DNA of 53,413 bases from a bacterium (GTDB taxonomy: Bacteria > Krumholzibacteriota > Krumholzibacteriia > LZORAL124-64-63). Each line of letters opens with the position of its first letter. The stretch's first letter is position 1. The notes under the pieces were generated by a model. It saw only the letters and a program-made list of their open reading frames with translations. It ran no database searches and was not told where the DNA came from. The position numbers were made by a program, and so were the translations under genes. The stretch lies in assembly GCA_024231905.1 (NCBI GenBank), contig JAAEQC010000079.1:1-53413 (forward strand), read 5' to 3'. Shown one piece after another: positions 36,466 to 44,729 of this stretch.

Positions 36466-36958
36466 CGCCCTTGACCTCGATGGAGTCGATGTACTCCTGG
36501 ATGAGCTTGCGGTGCAGGCCGTCGTCCAGGCGCTCGCCGATGACCTTCTCCGCGGCACCGATCGCCATGGTGACGACGTCGTCGCGCAGCTGGAGCTGGG
36601 CCTTCTGCGTCTCGATTTCCAGGTCCTGTTCGGCCTTCTCGGTGCGGGCGGCTGCGGTGTCGTTGGCCTTGGTCACGATGCCGTCGGCCAGGTCCTCGCC
36701 ACGCTTGACGGCCTCCTGGACCTTCTCGCGCTCGATGACCTTGATGTCCTGCAGCTTCAGCTCGAACTCGCCCTTGAGCGATTCGGCGTCGACCAGGTTC
36801 TTCTCGGCGGCGGCGTAGTCGGACTGGATCGTCTCACGCCGCTGATCGAGCAGGTTGAGGATCGGACCCCAGGCGAACTTGGCCAACACCCACACGAAAA
36901 GGATGAACCCGACCGCCGTGGTCAGCAGGTTGGTCCAATTCGGTGTCACGAATTCCAT
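36458..36958 (-). CDS. atpF: F1Fo ATP synthase b subunit
   Basis: A 166-residue peripheral stalk protein: one N-terminal membrane helix (LLTTAVGFILFVWVLAKFAWGPI) and a long charged coiled coil (LLDQRRETIQSDYAAAEKNL ... VTMAIGAAEKVIGERL). Length and shape match subunit b. Only one b-type gene is present. It follows atpE after a 108-base gap and is coupled to atpH. Confidence 0.95.
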   Translation of the reverse strand: MEFVTPNWTNLLTTAVGFILFVWVLAKFAWGPILNLLDQRRETIQSDYAAAEKNLVDAESLKGEFELKLQDIKVIEREKVQEAVKRGEDLADGIVTKANDTAAARTEKAEQDLEIETQKAQLQLRDDVVTMAIGAAEKVIGERLDDGLHRKLIQEYIDSIEVKGDA

Positions 36959-37066
36959 GACGGTTCCCTTCAGTCACTTCACGGTTGCGGAGTGCCGGTG
37001 GCGGAGGCGGATGAACCGCCCCCGCTCAGTTACCGGCGCGCACGCGTTCCATGTGGTCGGTTCCGG

Positions 37067-37294
37067 TCAGACACCGACCTTGCCCATCAGCAGGATGGTG
37101 GCGACGAGGGCGTAGATCGTCAGGGCCTCGATGAAGGCGCAACCGATGATCATGGCCGTCTGGATCTGGCCGATGGCCTCCGGCTGGCGACCCATGGCGT
37201 TCATGCCACCCTCGATGGCGCGACCGAGTCCCAGGCCCGAACCGATAGCGGCGAGACCAAGACCGATGGGGAGAGCAAATCCGAGCAGATCCAT
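37067..37294 (-). CDS. atpE: F1Fo ATP synthase c subunit (rotor ring)
   Basis: A 75-residue hairpin of two membrane helices joined by the loop GRQPEAIGQ. The ion-binding carboxylate is the Glu in the second helix (CAFIEALTIYAL). The residue after it is Ala rather than Ser/Thr, and the first helix has no Gln at the sodium-ligand position, so proton rather than sodium coupling is expected. The loop and length are standard. An ATG at 37294 is well placed downstream of AGGAGTG. Confidence 0.96.
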   Translation of the reverse strand: MDLLGFALPIGLGLAAIGSGLGLGRAIEGGMNAMGRQPEAIGQIQTAMIIGCAFIEALTIYALVATILLMGKVGV

Positions 37295-37393
37295 TGTTCA
37301 CTCCTTGACGCGTGCGTGCGTGTCAGGTTCGCGGGGTTGCGACCGCCCCGCCGTTTTAGCCCGGCCCCCGCGGGCCCGGCATCTCAACTCCCT

Positions 37394-38500
37394 CTAGTGC
37401 GCGTGAGCTTCGTCGTGATGCTCGTGCGGCAGCCAGAGGGCGATGTAGACCGTCGACAGCAGGGTGAAGACCAGCGCCTGGATGGTGCAGGACAACAACC
37501 CCAGGAAATAGAACGGGAACTGCAGGGGCAGTCCCGGAATGTGCGAGATGCCACCGCTCAGGGAGTAGCTGATGCCGGCCCCCAGCAGGACCATGGTCGC
37601 CACCAGCGTGTCCTCGCCGAAGATGTTGCCGAAGAGGCGCAGGGACAGGCTGAGCGGCTTGATGAGCTCGCCGATCACGTGCAGGGGGAAGAACAGGACC
37701 ACCAGGCCCCACTCCACGCCCGATCTGGGCGACCCGGCCAGGTGGAAGAGCCACCCGCCGATGCCGTTCTCCTTGAGGGCGATGAACTGCACGTACAAGA
37801 AGGTTAGCCCCCCCAGGGCAAACGTTGTGTTGGCAAAGCTGCTCGTCGCTGCATGACCCAGGGGGACTATTCCGAAGAGATTGTTGAACAGGATGAAGAT
37901 GAACAGCGACCCGAGGTAGGGCGTGTAGCGCCGCGCCGAGGGGCCGATGATCGTCTCGAAGAGGGAGTAGAGACCGCCCAGCAGCATCTCGACGGCCATC
38001 TGCAGGCGGCCGGGCTTGCGGGGGTCGAGCTTCCTGGACAGCAGGACGAAGACCAGGGCCAGCAGGAGGGCCATGGTGAGGGAGAAGATGGGGTCCAGGA
38101 ACTTGTCGAGCTTGGCGTCGACGGAGTCGGGGGTCCACTGCTTGATGAACGTGAGGGCGTTGGGGAGGTGGGGCATGGCGCCGCCGTGGCCGTCGCCGTG
38201 GGCGTCGCCTTCGCCGTGCTCGCCTTCGGCAGCGTGGGCGTCGGCGGGAGCGCCGTGGGCATCCTCGCCGTGGGATTCGGTGGCCTGGCCGTGGTCCGCG
38301 GGGGTCGCGTGGGCGTCAGCGGGGGCGGCGTGGCTCTCCTCTACACTCCCAGAGTCGGCGCCATGGTCGTCGCTGGACGAGCCGTGCTCCTGGGCGACGA
38401 CGTCGCCGGCGGCGCACGCGTACAAGGCGGCGCACAGCAGGAGGACAAGGAGAGCAGGGCGGGAGCTATGGAGTCGGCGAACCGTCGTCAGAGTGCGCAT
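37394..38500 (-). CDS. atpB: F1Fo ATP synthase a subunit with an extended His/Asp-rich N-terminus
   Basis: A 368-residue protein, about 100 residues longer than common a subunits. Residues 1-~37 look like a signal peptide (HSSRPALLVLLLCAALYACAAGDVVAQ). Residues ~38-115 are rich in His, Asp, Glu and Ala (EHGSSSDDHGADSG, ESHGEDAHGAPADAHA, HGEGDAHGDGHGG). The membrane domain follows, with the catalytic Arg helix visible in GELIKPLSLSLRLFGNIFGEDTLVA. It forms the proton path with the c ring. The N-terminal extension is periplasmic by topology and could bind metal, which is inference. The start at 38500 follows AGGAAG and overlaps the end of the atpI-like gene by 35 bases. Confidence 0.95.
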   Translation of the reverse strand: MRTLTTVRRLHSSRPALLVLLLCAALYACAAGDVVAQEHGSSSDDHGADSGSVEESHAAPADAHATPADHGQATESHGEDAHGAPADAHAAEGEHGEGDAHGDGHGGAMPHLPNALTFIKQWTPDSVDAKLDKFLDPIFSLTMALLLALVFVLLSRKLDPRKPGRLQMAVEMLLGGLYSLFETIIGPSARRYTPYLGSLFIFILFNNLFGIVPLGHAATSSFANTTFALGGLTFLYVQFIALKENGIGGWLFHLAGSPRSGVEWGLVVLFFPLHVIGELIKPLSLSLRLFGNIFGEDTLVATMVLLGAGISYSLSGGISHIPGLPLQFPFYFLGLLSCTIQALVFTLLSTVYIALWLPHEHHDEAHAH

Positions 38501-38891
38501 CGTCTTCCTGTCGCGGCGGTGTCGCGGGCCGTTGTTGCACGCGTTGCGTGACCGAGACAACGACCAGGACCACCATCATCAGGGTGAAGCCCACAGCGTG
38601 GCTCAGGGGTGGAAACGGGCGAGAAAATAACACCCAGATCGCCAGTCCGTAAACCACGATTTTGACCGCGCCCCAGACCAGAAGGCCTCTATCATCCTTG
38701 GCCTGGCCGGGAGGCTTGACGCCCGCCCGGAGGATTCCCTCCAACGCCCGGAAGCCGATGGTCGCCCAGAGCGCCGTCAGGAAGACGCCGAGGGCGAAGT
38801 CGGCCGAAATGGTGCGCCAGGTCACCAGGGACACGGCTGCCGCGACAAAGATAGTCAGCAGGTGGGTCTTTGCAAGGGGGGAATGTGACAT
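38466..38891 (-). CDS. Small membrane protein, AtpI-like (first gene of the atp operon)
   Basis: A 141-residue protein with four predicted membrane segments (HLLTIFVAAAVSLVTW, FALGVFLTALWATIGFRALEGIL, LLVWGAVKIVVYGLAIWVLF, LSHAVGFTLMMVVLVVVSV) and a polar C-terminal tail. The shape and the position immediately before atpB match AtpI (subunit I), which helps assemble the c ring; sequence identity cannot be judged here. The start at 38891 is chosen as the ATG with the membrane segment soon after. The longer frame adds a Pro-rich, non-native stretch. It overlaps atpB by 35 bases. Confidence 0.7.
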   Translation of the reverse strand: MSHSPLAKTHLLTIFVAAAVSLVTWRTISADFALGVFLTALWATIGFRALEGILRAGVKPPGQAKDDRGLLVWGAVKIVVYGLAIWVLFSRPFPPLSHAVGFTLMMVVLVVVSVTQRVQQRPATPPRQEDDAHSDDGSPTP

Positions 38892-39308
38892 TTTTAACGG
38901 GCCTGAAAGTCGAGGTTCAGGGGTGGTCGGATTTCGGGGGATTGTGGGGGATACCGGGGATCGGTTCAATCCAAATCGGGCGAGTTCGAGTTACTGCCGC
39001 GAACCGAACACACATGCTCATTTACTGGTATTACCGCTCACTCTCCGGGCTCCGCCTCGTAACTCGACGCTATTGACCTCGTGCGCCCACACCCAATCAG
39101 AACTTCACTTGTCTTGATTAGGGGGCTATGGTACGGTGCCTTCAACATCCAGCACCAACTGATATCGACCGACCTGATTGACCATGGCGTGGTCCTCCAC
39201 GGGCCCAAAAGACATCTCGAACAGATCCGCTCCCTCATTGCCGCCATGGTTGGGTCTTCTATAAAACGGGTTGCTCCCGTGTGATACGAACCGGGGAGAG
39301 GGGGAGTC
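38892..39308. other. Divergent intergenic region between the atp operon and the four-gene operon
   Basis: A 417-base gap. A short minus-strand frame (39126-39320, ending QLVLDVEGTVP) and a plus-strand frame (39081-39284) are present, but neither has a ribosome-binding site or a recognisable product, so I do not call them. The left part should hold the atp promoter. Confidence 0.4.
39238..39265 (+). promoter_or_regulatory. Predicted promoter of the four-gene operon
   Basis: TTGCCG (39238-39243) and TATAAA (39260-39265) are separated by 16 bases and lie 43 bases upstream of the first start codon. This is a good sigma-70-like match in a GC-rich genome. Confidence 0.5.
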
Positions 39309-39917
39309 ATGACGATACAACGCCGAGCAATAACACTTTTCACGCTGCTAGTGACCGTGGGCCTGACAGCCGGTGGGGTTCTCGCCCAGGAGAACATACC
39401 TCCCGAGCCGCCGGACGAAGCGGTATGGATGCTGGGATATTCTGTAGCGGGCGAACCACAGTTCCCGCTCATCAATACGGATATGCTGGGCTTAAACGAT
39501 TGGCGCCTCTTGAAGATCCCCGACCGGGTCCTTGTGGAGAAGTTGCAGAGTCGACCGGACCTGGCCGGTCTGTTGAAAGAGAACTGTCCCGACTGTCTGA
39601 CGGTCGAGAAGGACCGCGGCACCTGGATTTACGTTCCGCCTTCGTCCGGTGTACCCACGGGTGACACATTTCACGCCAACGTACCCACGATCGACGACGA
39701 TTGGGAGGCCATAAACATCCCGTCCCTGGCCTGCGGGCTTCCCAACTGGCTCGAGCAATCAGAATCGGTCCTGGACGCCATCCTGAAGCGCGTGCTGACA
39801 CCGGAGGAACTCGCCGCGGTCGAGTCCGAACTCGCCAAGAACAAGGATTGCCCTCGCGAGAACTACCAGTTCAAGATCCTGGTCCTGAACCAGGAACTGC
39901 CCGGCGGTCAACCATGA
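39309..39917 (+). CDS. Secreted protein of unknown function (operon gene 1)
   Basis: A 202-residue protein with a signal peptide (ITLFTLLVTVGLTAGGVLA, cleavage near QEN). The mature part contains a cysteine pair in ENCPDCLTVEKD and further single cysteines (LACGLP, NKDCPRE). A predicted helix (LDAILKRVLTPEELAAVESELAKN) is followed by the strand YQFKILVLNQEL. No family is recognised. The stop codon overlaps the start of the next gene (ATGA). A GGGGAGAGGGGG ribosome-binding site precedes the ATG. Confidence 0.75.
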   Translation: MTIQRRAITLFTLLVTVGLTAGGVLAQENIPPEPPDEAVWMLGYSVAGEPQFPLINTDMLGLNDWRLLKIPDRVLVEKLQSRPDLAGLLKENCPDCLTVEKDRGTWIYVPPSSGVPTGDTFHANVPTIDDDWEAINIPSLACGLPNWLEQSESVLDAILKRVLTPEELAAVESELAKNKDCPRENYQFKILVLNQELPGGQP

Positions 39918-40447
39918 AGCGGCTGGCGGCACTGATCTGCATGGGGGTTCTGGTGGGCACGGTCGGCAATGGGCTCGCTCAGGGCGTTCAGGACTCGACG
40001 GCTGCGTCGAGCCCGGACTTCTCGCGGCTGTGGAACCAGGTCCGCGAGACCGACGGCGCTTCATCGCAACCATCCCGCCCCGTTACGATCAACCATTCCT
40101 ACCGCGATTCGCTGGCCACCCTGGAGATCGCCTTCTACAAGGCCAAGATCAACCAGGGCATCGCGGATCTGGAGCATCGCGACCGCGTCTTCCGACAGCA
40201 CAGGATCACGTCGGCCGTCGTGTTCGTGCTGGTGATCATGATCATCCTCAGCGGCCTGCTCTTGTCCTTCCTGCAATTCCGCAAGGACCTGAATCGGAAC
40301 GGCGACGGCAAGGCCACGAACATCAGACTCGGCAAGGAGGGGATCGAGATCAGTTCCTCGGTCCTCGGGCTGCTGATCCTCTTGATGTCGCTGGGGTTCT
40401 TCTATCTGTACCTGACGGAGGTCTACCCGATCCGGGAGATCCAATGA
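39914..40447 (+). CDS. Membrane protein of unknown function (operon gene 2)
   Basis: A 177-residue protein with a signal peptide (LAALICMGVLVGTVGNGLA), an exported helical section (SLATLEIAFYKAKINQGIADLEHRDRVF) and two membrane helices (ITSAVVFVLVIMIILSGLLLSFLQF and VLGLLILLMSLGFFYLYLT) flanking a short cytosolic-type loop (RKDLNRNGDGKATNIRLGKEGIEISS). No known family is recognised. The start at 39914 is fixed by the four-base overlap with gene 1. It is probably an inner-membrane anchor for the operon's exported proteins; that is inference. Confidence 0.75.
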   Translation: MKRLAALICMGVLVGTVGNGLAQGVQDSTAASSPDFSRLWNQVRETDGASSQPSRPVTINHSYRDSLATLEIAFYKAKINQGIADLEHRDRVFRQHRITSAVVFVLVIMIILSGLLLSFLQFRKDLNRNGDGKATNIRLGKEGIEISSSVLGLLILLMSLGFFYLYLTEVYPIREIQ

Positions 40448-40492
40448 GGTGACTGATTTTCCTGGACCGGCTATCCCCGAACAGAAGGGACG

Positions 40493-40879
40493 ATGATGGA
40501 CTACCGCACACTCGTCATACTGCCGACCGACAGCGAAGCGGAGGCCAAGAAGACACTCCGCGAACTCATCTACGACCACGGGGTCGTGCTGTTCATCGTG
40601 CTCGGCCGCGGGAAGGAAGACCGGCAGCTCTGCGAACGCGCCTCCCTCGTGCTCGGCGGCGACGACAGCTTTTGCCACGTAGTGTGGGCCCGGCGACCGG
40701 ATGTGGTGTGGACCGTCATCGACGGCGCCGTCGAAGACGGGACGTTACCGGCCACACCGGCGGACCTGCGGGCCGTTTGCTTGAACATGTCCGACCAGGT
40801 GCAGAAGACCTACCCGCGTAGCGAGGCCATGCCCGACGCGCTGGAACTCATCACCGTGGTCACAGAGGGGCTGGCATGA
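40493..40879 (+). CDS. Small soluble protein of unknown function (operon gene 3)
   Basis: A 128-residue protein without signal peptide: an alternating alpha/beta pattern (YRTLVILPTDSEAEAKKTLRELIYDHGVVLFIVLGRG, VVWARRPDVVWTVIDGAVEDG, LRAVCLNMSDQVQKTY). It is likely cytosolic and Rossmann-like, but not assigned. Two adjacent ATG codons (40493, 40496) follow GAAGGGA. Its stop overlaps the start of gene 4 (ATGA), so it is made together with an exported protein. Confidence 0.7.
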   Translation: MMDYRTLVILPTDSEAEAKKTLRELIYDHGVVLFIVLGRGKEDRQLCERASLVLGGDDSFCHVVWARRPDVVWTVIDGAVEDGTLPATPADLRAVCLNMSDQVQKTYPRSEAMPDALELITVVTEGLA

Positions 40880-42624
40880 ACAGATGCATCCTGACGATCT
40901 GCTGCGCCCTGGTCCTGGGCGGGGCGCTGCTCCCGGCCGGCCAGGTCCGGGCCGACGACCGCGTCGTGACGATCACCGAGACGGACCCGGACGGCGGCAA
41001 GCATCAGGTCGGTCCGGGCACCGAGAATACGATCGTCGACATCAACAGCGTCCTGGCGTTCACCATCGATCGTGACGCCCTGAAGACGGCGGTGGGGCGT
41101 GTGGACGGCATCGCTTCCCAGAAGCTCGCCGAACAGATTTCCACGGTGACCAAGCTGCAGGCGGCAGTGGCCGAAGGCTTCAAGCTGCTGCCCACGGCAG
41201 GCGATGCACTGGTGGCCTACAGCCTGGATCGGTCCGATGCGTCACGTAGGAGAATGGCCATCGCGGTCGCACCGCTGGGTCGTGTCCTGCGGCAGTTCGC
41301 AGACGCCTTCCCGGCTGACACGGGGGCCCGCGCGCGCATCAACGACACCATCATCCGCACCGCGGCCGGCGGCACCATGCTCGACAAGTACCGCGCTATC
41401 CTGGAGCAGACCGCGCGCGAGGTCGAGCAGATGAACCGGGACCTGGACGATCTGGCGCGCCGAGAGGGCCTCTACATTCAGTTCGGAGGCTGGGTCGCCA
41501 CGGGCGAGGGGACCATACCCGTCCACCTGACGGGCTTCGACAATCACCCCAACGCTGAGCCCTATGAGGTTACACGCTTCGACTTCAGCATCGACGACGA
41601 CGAGCGGCAGGAACTGGAGAACTACTCGACGGCCGCCGCGGATCTCCGCCAGAAGGAGGCGGGGTTGCTGTCGCAAGTAGGCGATACGGTCAAGAAGAGC
41701 CTGGACGTGACGCCGACCTGGGAGAGCTGCCTGAAACGCCTGGAGACCGCGCTGGACGGATTGGCGACGGCCGCCGAGGCGACGAAGGTGCGCGACGAGG
41801 TGGCGGACATGAGGACGGCCATCGCGTCGCTGGCGGCCTATGCGAAAGCGGAGCACGACGCGGACTCGGGCGTTGCCATGCTGACGAGCTTCGGTCAGCA
41901 GTTCGGCGAACTCGGCAGCCAGGCCGCCGGCCTGCTGAAGGTGCTCGAGGAGTTCCGCGACGGGCTTCCCGCGGCTGCCGCGGCGGATCGCGCCAAGATC
42001 CAGACAGCGCTGAACGACTGCGCGGGAGAGTTCAAGGACCTTCTGGCTGACGAGTCGACGGGCCTGGGCCGCCTGGCGGCGCTCCTGGACGCGTCCCGGT
42101 CCATCAACCACGAGGCCCTCGTCTTCGGCTCCGAGGTGCTCAAGCACGACCTGGGTTCGGTACCCGGCTCGACGCGCCTGGCCCTGAAAAACACCGGCGT
42201 GCGGGCCGACGGGGACGCGCTGTCGTTCCGCCTGGCGGTGGGCAAGGCGGGTGGGTCGTCGGCGGAGCTGGAGAGCTTCGACCTGCACATGTTCAAGGTG
42301 GCGCCGTTCATCGTGACGTCGCCGGTGTTGGTCTATGCGCAGCCGCGGCACACGAATGTTTATCAGGCGGCGCCGGGGGTGAGTATGGTCGTGTCGCGGG
42401 GGAGTCGGAAGAGTGCGTTTCGGAATCGATTCGGGAGGATCGGGTTCGGGATTAATATTTCGGCGTTGGATTTTGATAATGATGACAATATCGAATTGGG
42501 GTTCGCGGGAGTGGCAACGGTGGCGGCGGATATGGTTCAGGTGGGGGTGGGGCAGAATTTTGCCCAGAATCGGAGTTATTGGTTTGTGGGAGTGCGGTTG
42601 CCGTTGCCGGAAGGGGGGATTTAG
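40876..42624 (+). CDS. Large exported coiled-coil protein of unknown function (operon gene 4)
   Basis: A 582-residue protein with a signal peptide (ILTICCALVLGGALLPAGQVRA). A long, mostly helical middle follows (residues ~60-430; LAEQISTVTKLQAAVAEG, ELENYSTAAADLRQKEAGLL, LKRLETALDGLATAAEATK) with coiled-coil character. The C-terminal ~120 residues are beta-rich (PFIVTSPVLVYAQPRH, FGRIGFGINISALDFDNDD, SYWFVGVRLPLP) and end in a strand that could insert in the outer membrane. From about 42360 codon use switches from C-ending to G/T-ending codons. No family is recognised. A role as a periplasm-spanning or outer-membrane component is inferred. Confidence 0.75.
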   Translation: MNRCILTICCALVLGGALLPAGQVRADDRVVTITETDPDGGKHQVGPGTENTIVDINSVLAFTIDRDALKTAVGRVDGIASQKLAEQISTVTKLQAAVAEGFKLLPTAGDALVAYSLDRSDASRRRMAIAVAPLGRVLRQFADAFPADTGARARINDTIIRTAAGGTMLDKYRAILEQTAREVEQMNRDLDDLARREGLYIQFGGWVATGEGTIPVHLTGFDNHPNAEPYEVTRFDFSIDDDERQELENYSTAAADLRQKEAGLLSQVGDTVKKSLDVTPTWESCLKRLETALDGLATAAEATKVRDEVADMRTAIASLAAYAKAEHDADSGVAMLTSFGQQFGELGSQAAGLLKVLEEFRDGLPAAAAADRAKIQTALNDCAGEFKDLLADESTGLGRLAALLDASRSINHEALVFGSEVLKHDLGSVPGSTRLALKNTGVRADGDALSFRLAVGKAGGSSAELESFDLHMFKVAPFIVTSPVLVYAQPRHTNVYQAAPGVSMVVSRGSRKSAFRNRFGRIGFGINISALDFDNDDNIELGFAGVATVAADMVQVGVGQNFAQNRSYWFVGVRLPLPEGGI

Positions 42625-42895
42625 GGGGAGGATTTTGGTGTAGGCTGCGAGTCGCGTGTTGCGTGTGGGGTGCGAAACCGAATCGGGTGCCCGCCGTTGT
42701 CGTTCGAGTTTCGAGTATGCGTGAAACGGGCTTAGATGCACGGCCAAGTTCACGGTGTTACCGCACTGATGCTGCACGGGCAGTCCGACACCGCGCGGCT
42801 CAGATCGGATAACTAGCTGTAGTACAACACGTTTACCGTATATGCTGAATCGTGGGGTGGCACTGAGTGTCGACGAGGAAACAAGGAGACACGCC

Positions 42896-43051
42896 GTGAC
42901 CATTCCTTACCACGTTGAGCCGTTTGTTGCCTGGTACTATTGCACTTACGAGATTCCTGTTGCATCTACTTACCAAGTTGAACCACGGAAAACCACGTTC
43001 AACTACTGCACCAGAACCGCACCAGCGGACTACACGGAGGTAAGCAGATGA
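42896..43051 (+). CDS. Small 51-residue ORF coupled to the integrase gene
   Basis: A GTG start at 42896 with an AAGGAG ribosome-binding site eight bases before it opens a 51-codon frame. Its TGA stop overlaps the integrase ATG (ATGA). The product is aromatic-rich (VTIPYHVEPFVAWYYCTY, VASTYQVEPRK) with two cysteines and no recognised domain. Coupling to the integrase suggests it is translated, perhaps as a leader or directionality peptide. A longer frame from an ATG at 42842 lacks a ribosome-binding site. Confidence 0.5.
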   Translation: MTIPYHVEPFVAWYYCTYEIPVASTYQVEPRKTTFNYCTRTAPADYTEVSR

Positions 43052-44265
43052 GCACGTCCAGGAATCTCAAACTCACTAAAACCGCGATCGCCGATCTCGA
43101 AGCTCCGACCGATCGCGACCGCTACTTCGTCTACGACTCTTCTTTCCCCGGCTTCTGCGTGATGGTCACCAAGACGGGCAAAAAGAGCTTCTACCTGAAT
43201 CGTAACATCGACGGGCGGTCCCGGCGACTGCGCATCGGTGACACGAAGAGCATCACGGTGGAGCAGGCCCGGAAAAAGGCCGTGATGCTCGCCGCCCAGG
43301 TGGAGCTTGGCGAGGATCCGACACAGGCGAAGAGGGACAGGCGGAAGGAGAAGACCCTCGACGACCTGATGAAGGACTACCTCGTCCGGCACGCCAAGCC
43401 CAACAAGAAAACCTGGGATCAGGACCAGGATCTCTACCGTCGGCGGCTGAGCCATTGGGGTAAGCGCAAGCTCTCGTCGATCACGCCCGGCGAGATCGAC
43501 AAGTACCACAAGAAGCTCGGCGAGGAGGTCGGGATTCATACGGCCAACGCCGTGGTGACGCTTCTGAAGACCATGTACAACAAAGCCAAGAAGTGGCGGC
43601 TCTTCAAGGGTGAGAATCCCACTGGCGAGACCACGCTCTACAGGACGAAGGGCCGAGAGCGCTGGATCACCCCGGAAGAGATGCCCCACTTCATGGCGTG
43701 CCTGGACCAGTACCCGTGCACGGACTTCCGGGACTACGTTCTGGTGAGTCTGTACACCGGTGCGCGCCAGGCCAACGTTATCGCCATGCGGTGGGAGGAC
43801 CTCAGCCTCGAGGAACTGGTCTGGACCATTCCGGAGACCAAGAACGGGGAATCCCTGACCGTTGATTTGGTCGAGGAGACGCGGCCGCTCCTGGCCCGTC
43901 GCCGGTTGCGCCAAGATCCTGATGAGGAGTGGGTCTTCCCCGATGACACCAAGCCTACCGGCCACATGGTTCGCCCCTGGTTCCACTGGCGGAAGTTCTT
44001 GAAGGCTGCTGGCATCGAGAACCTCCGGATGCACGATCTGCGGCACACGCACGCCAGCTGGCTGATCGAGACCGGGGCGGACATCTCGGACGTCCAGGCT
44101 GCGCTCGGGCACAAGAAGATTGAGACGTCGCTGCGGTACGCCCACAGAAAGCGGGGCCGGACGCGGGCGAAGCGCGGGGCGGCCGTGGGCGGGATGTTGG
44201 ATGCGGCCAAGCCGCCGGCTGATCCGAATCCCATCGTGCCTCTGGCCGAGGCGGGCTCGGGCTAG
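43048..44265 (+). CDS. Tyrosine recombinase/integrase
   Basis: A 405-residue phage-type integrase with an N-terminal arm-binding domain (FVYDSSFPGFCVMVTKTGKKSFYLNRNIDGRSRRLRIGD, DUF4102-like), a SAM-like core-binding domain (~residues 105-195) and a C-terminal catalytic domain. Catalytic residues are visible: Arg in TGARQANVIAMRW (~240), the LRHTHASW box (~332), His in GHKKIETS and the nucleophile in SLRYAH (~365). It would catalyse integration and excision of the island to its right. The Arg/His/Tyr set is complete. GC content is lower than in the core genes. Confidence 0.96.
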   Translation: MSTSRNLKLTKTAIADLEAPTDRDRYFVYDSSFPGFCVMVTKTGKKSFYLNRNIDGRSRRLRIGDTKSITVEQARKKAVMLAAQVELGEDPTQAKRDRRKEKTLDDLMKDYLVRHAKPNKKTWDQDQDLYRRRLSHWGKRKLSSITPGEIDKYHKKLGEEVGIHTANAVVTLLKTMYNKAKKWRLFKGENPTGETTLYRTKGRERWITPEEMPHFMACLDQYPCTDFRDYVLVSLYTGARQANVIAMRWEDLSLEELVWTIPETKNGESLTVDLVEETRPLLARRRLRQDPDEEWVFPDDTKPTGHMVRPWFHWRKFLKAAGIENLRMHDLRHTHASWLIETGADISDVQAALGHKKIETSLRYAHRKRGRTRAKRGAAVGGMLDAAKPPADPNPIVPLAEAGSG

Positions 44266-44290
44266 TCCCGTACAGTCAACGGTGAGTCAT

Positions 44291-44321
44291 ACGCCCCTCC
44301 GGTTCGAAATCGGAGGGGCGT
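44291..44321 (+). other. tRNA-minihelix-like hairpin downstream of the integrase
   Basis: The stem ACGCCCC / GGGGCGT (7 bp) is stacked directly on TCCGG-TTCGAAA-TCGGA, which has the exact form of a tRNA T-arm with a 7-base TTCGAAA loop; an A follows. No D-arm or anticodon arm is present, so it is not a tRNA gene. It may be a terminator (no T-run) or a remnant related to the attachment site. Confidence 0.4.
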
Positions 44322-44729
44322 AGGGCTTCAAGTTAGCGGAATCGATTCGTCGGGCTTCGCTACAGTCATCAAGGACCGAGACCGGTGCCCCTCGTTTCCC
44401 GATCTAAGGAAACTCAAGTTAGCTCGATCCAGCCTGCCGTGACCACAGCACTCCTCGAAATCGAAGCTCGACAACCAGTGGTTTGCCAAAATTGGCGATT
44501 TACGGGGCCGAAATCGAGTGTAATTCGCGGTAAACACACGGCTGCTTGTCCGCATAATCTATTGCAAACATATGCCTTGCGGATGCAGCCATTGTTGCTG
44601 GCCAAAAGAAATCGATAATAACGAGCAACTGGCACGCGTGGTTCATTCTTTGCACAGATGAGCAATGATGGCCCCGATTTGACCACAATATCGGATCACA
44701 GGGCAGCATTCACGGAAGGAGCCGCCCCC
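44322..44729. other. AT-rich intergenic region of the island
   Basis: A 408-base stretch between the integrase and the HTH gene, clearly AT-richer than the flanks. Short frames on both strands have no ribosome-binding site or recognisable product. An att site or promoter may lie here, but no direct repeat was found by eye. Confidence 0.35.

Noticed and set aside
39126..39320. A minus-strand frame in the gap between atpI-like and the four-gene operon
   Set aside because: No start context or family; it overlaps the predicted promoter and leader of the plus-strand operon.
42640..42895. Search for a tRNA gene or att repeat at the left end of the island
   Set aside because: GTTCGAGT resembles a T-loop, but no cloverleaf can be built on either strand and no direct repeat was seen.
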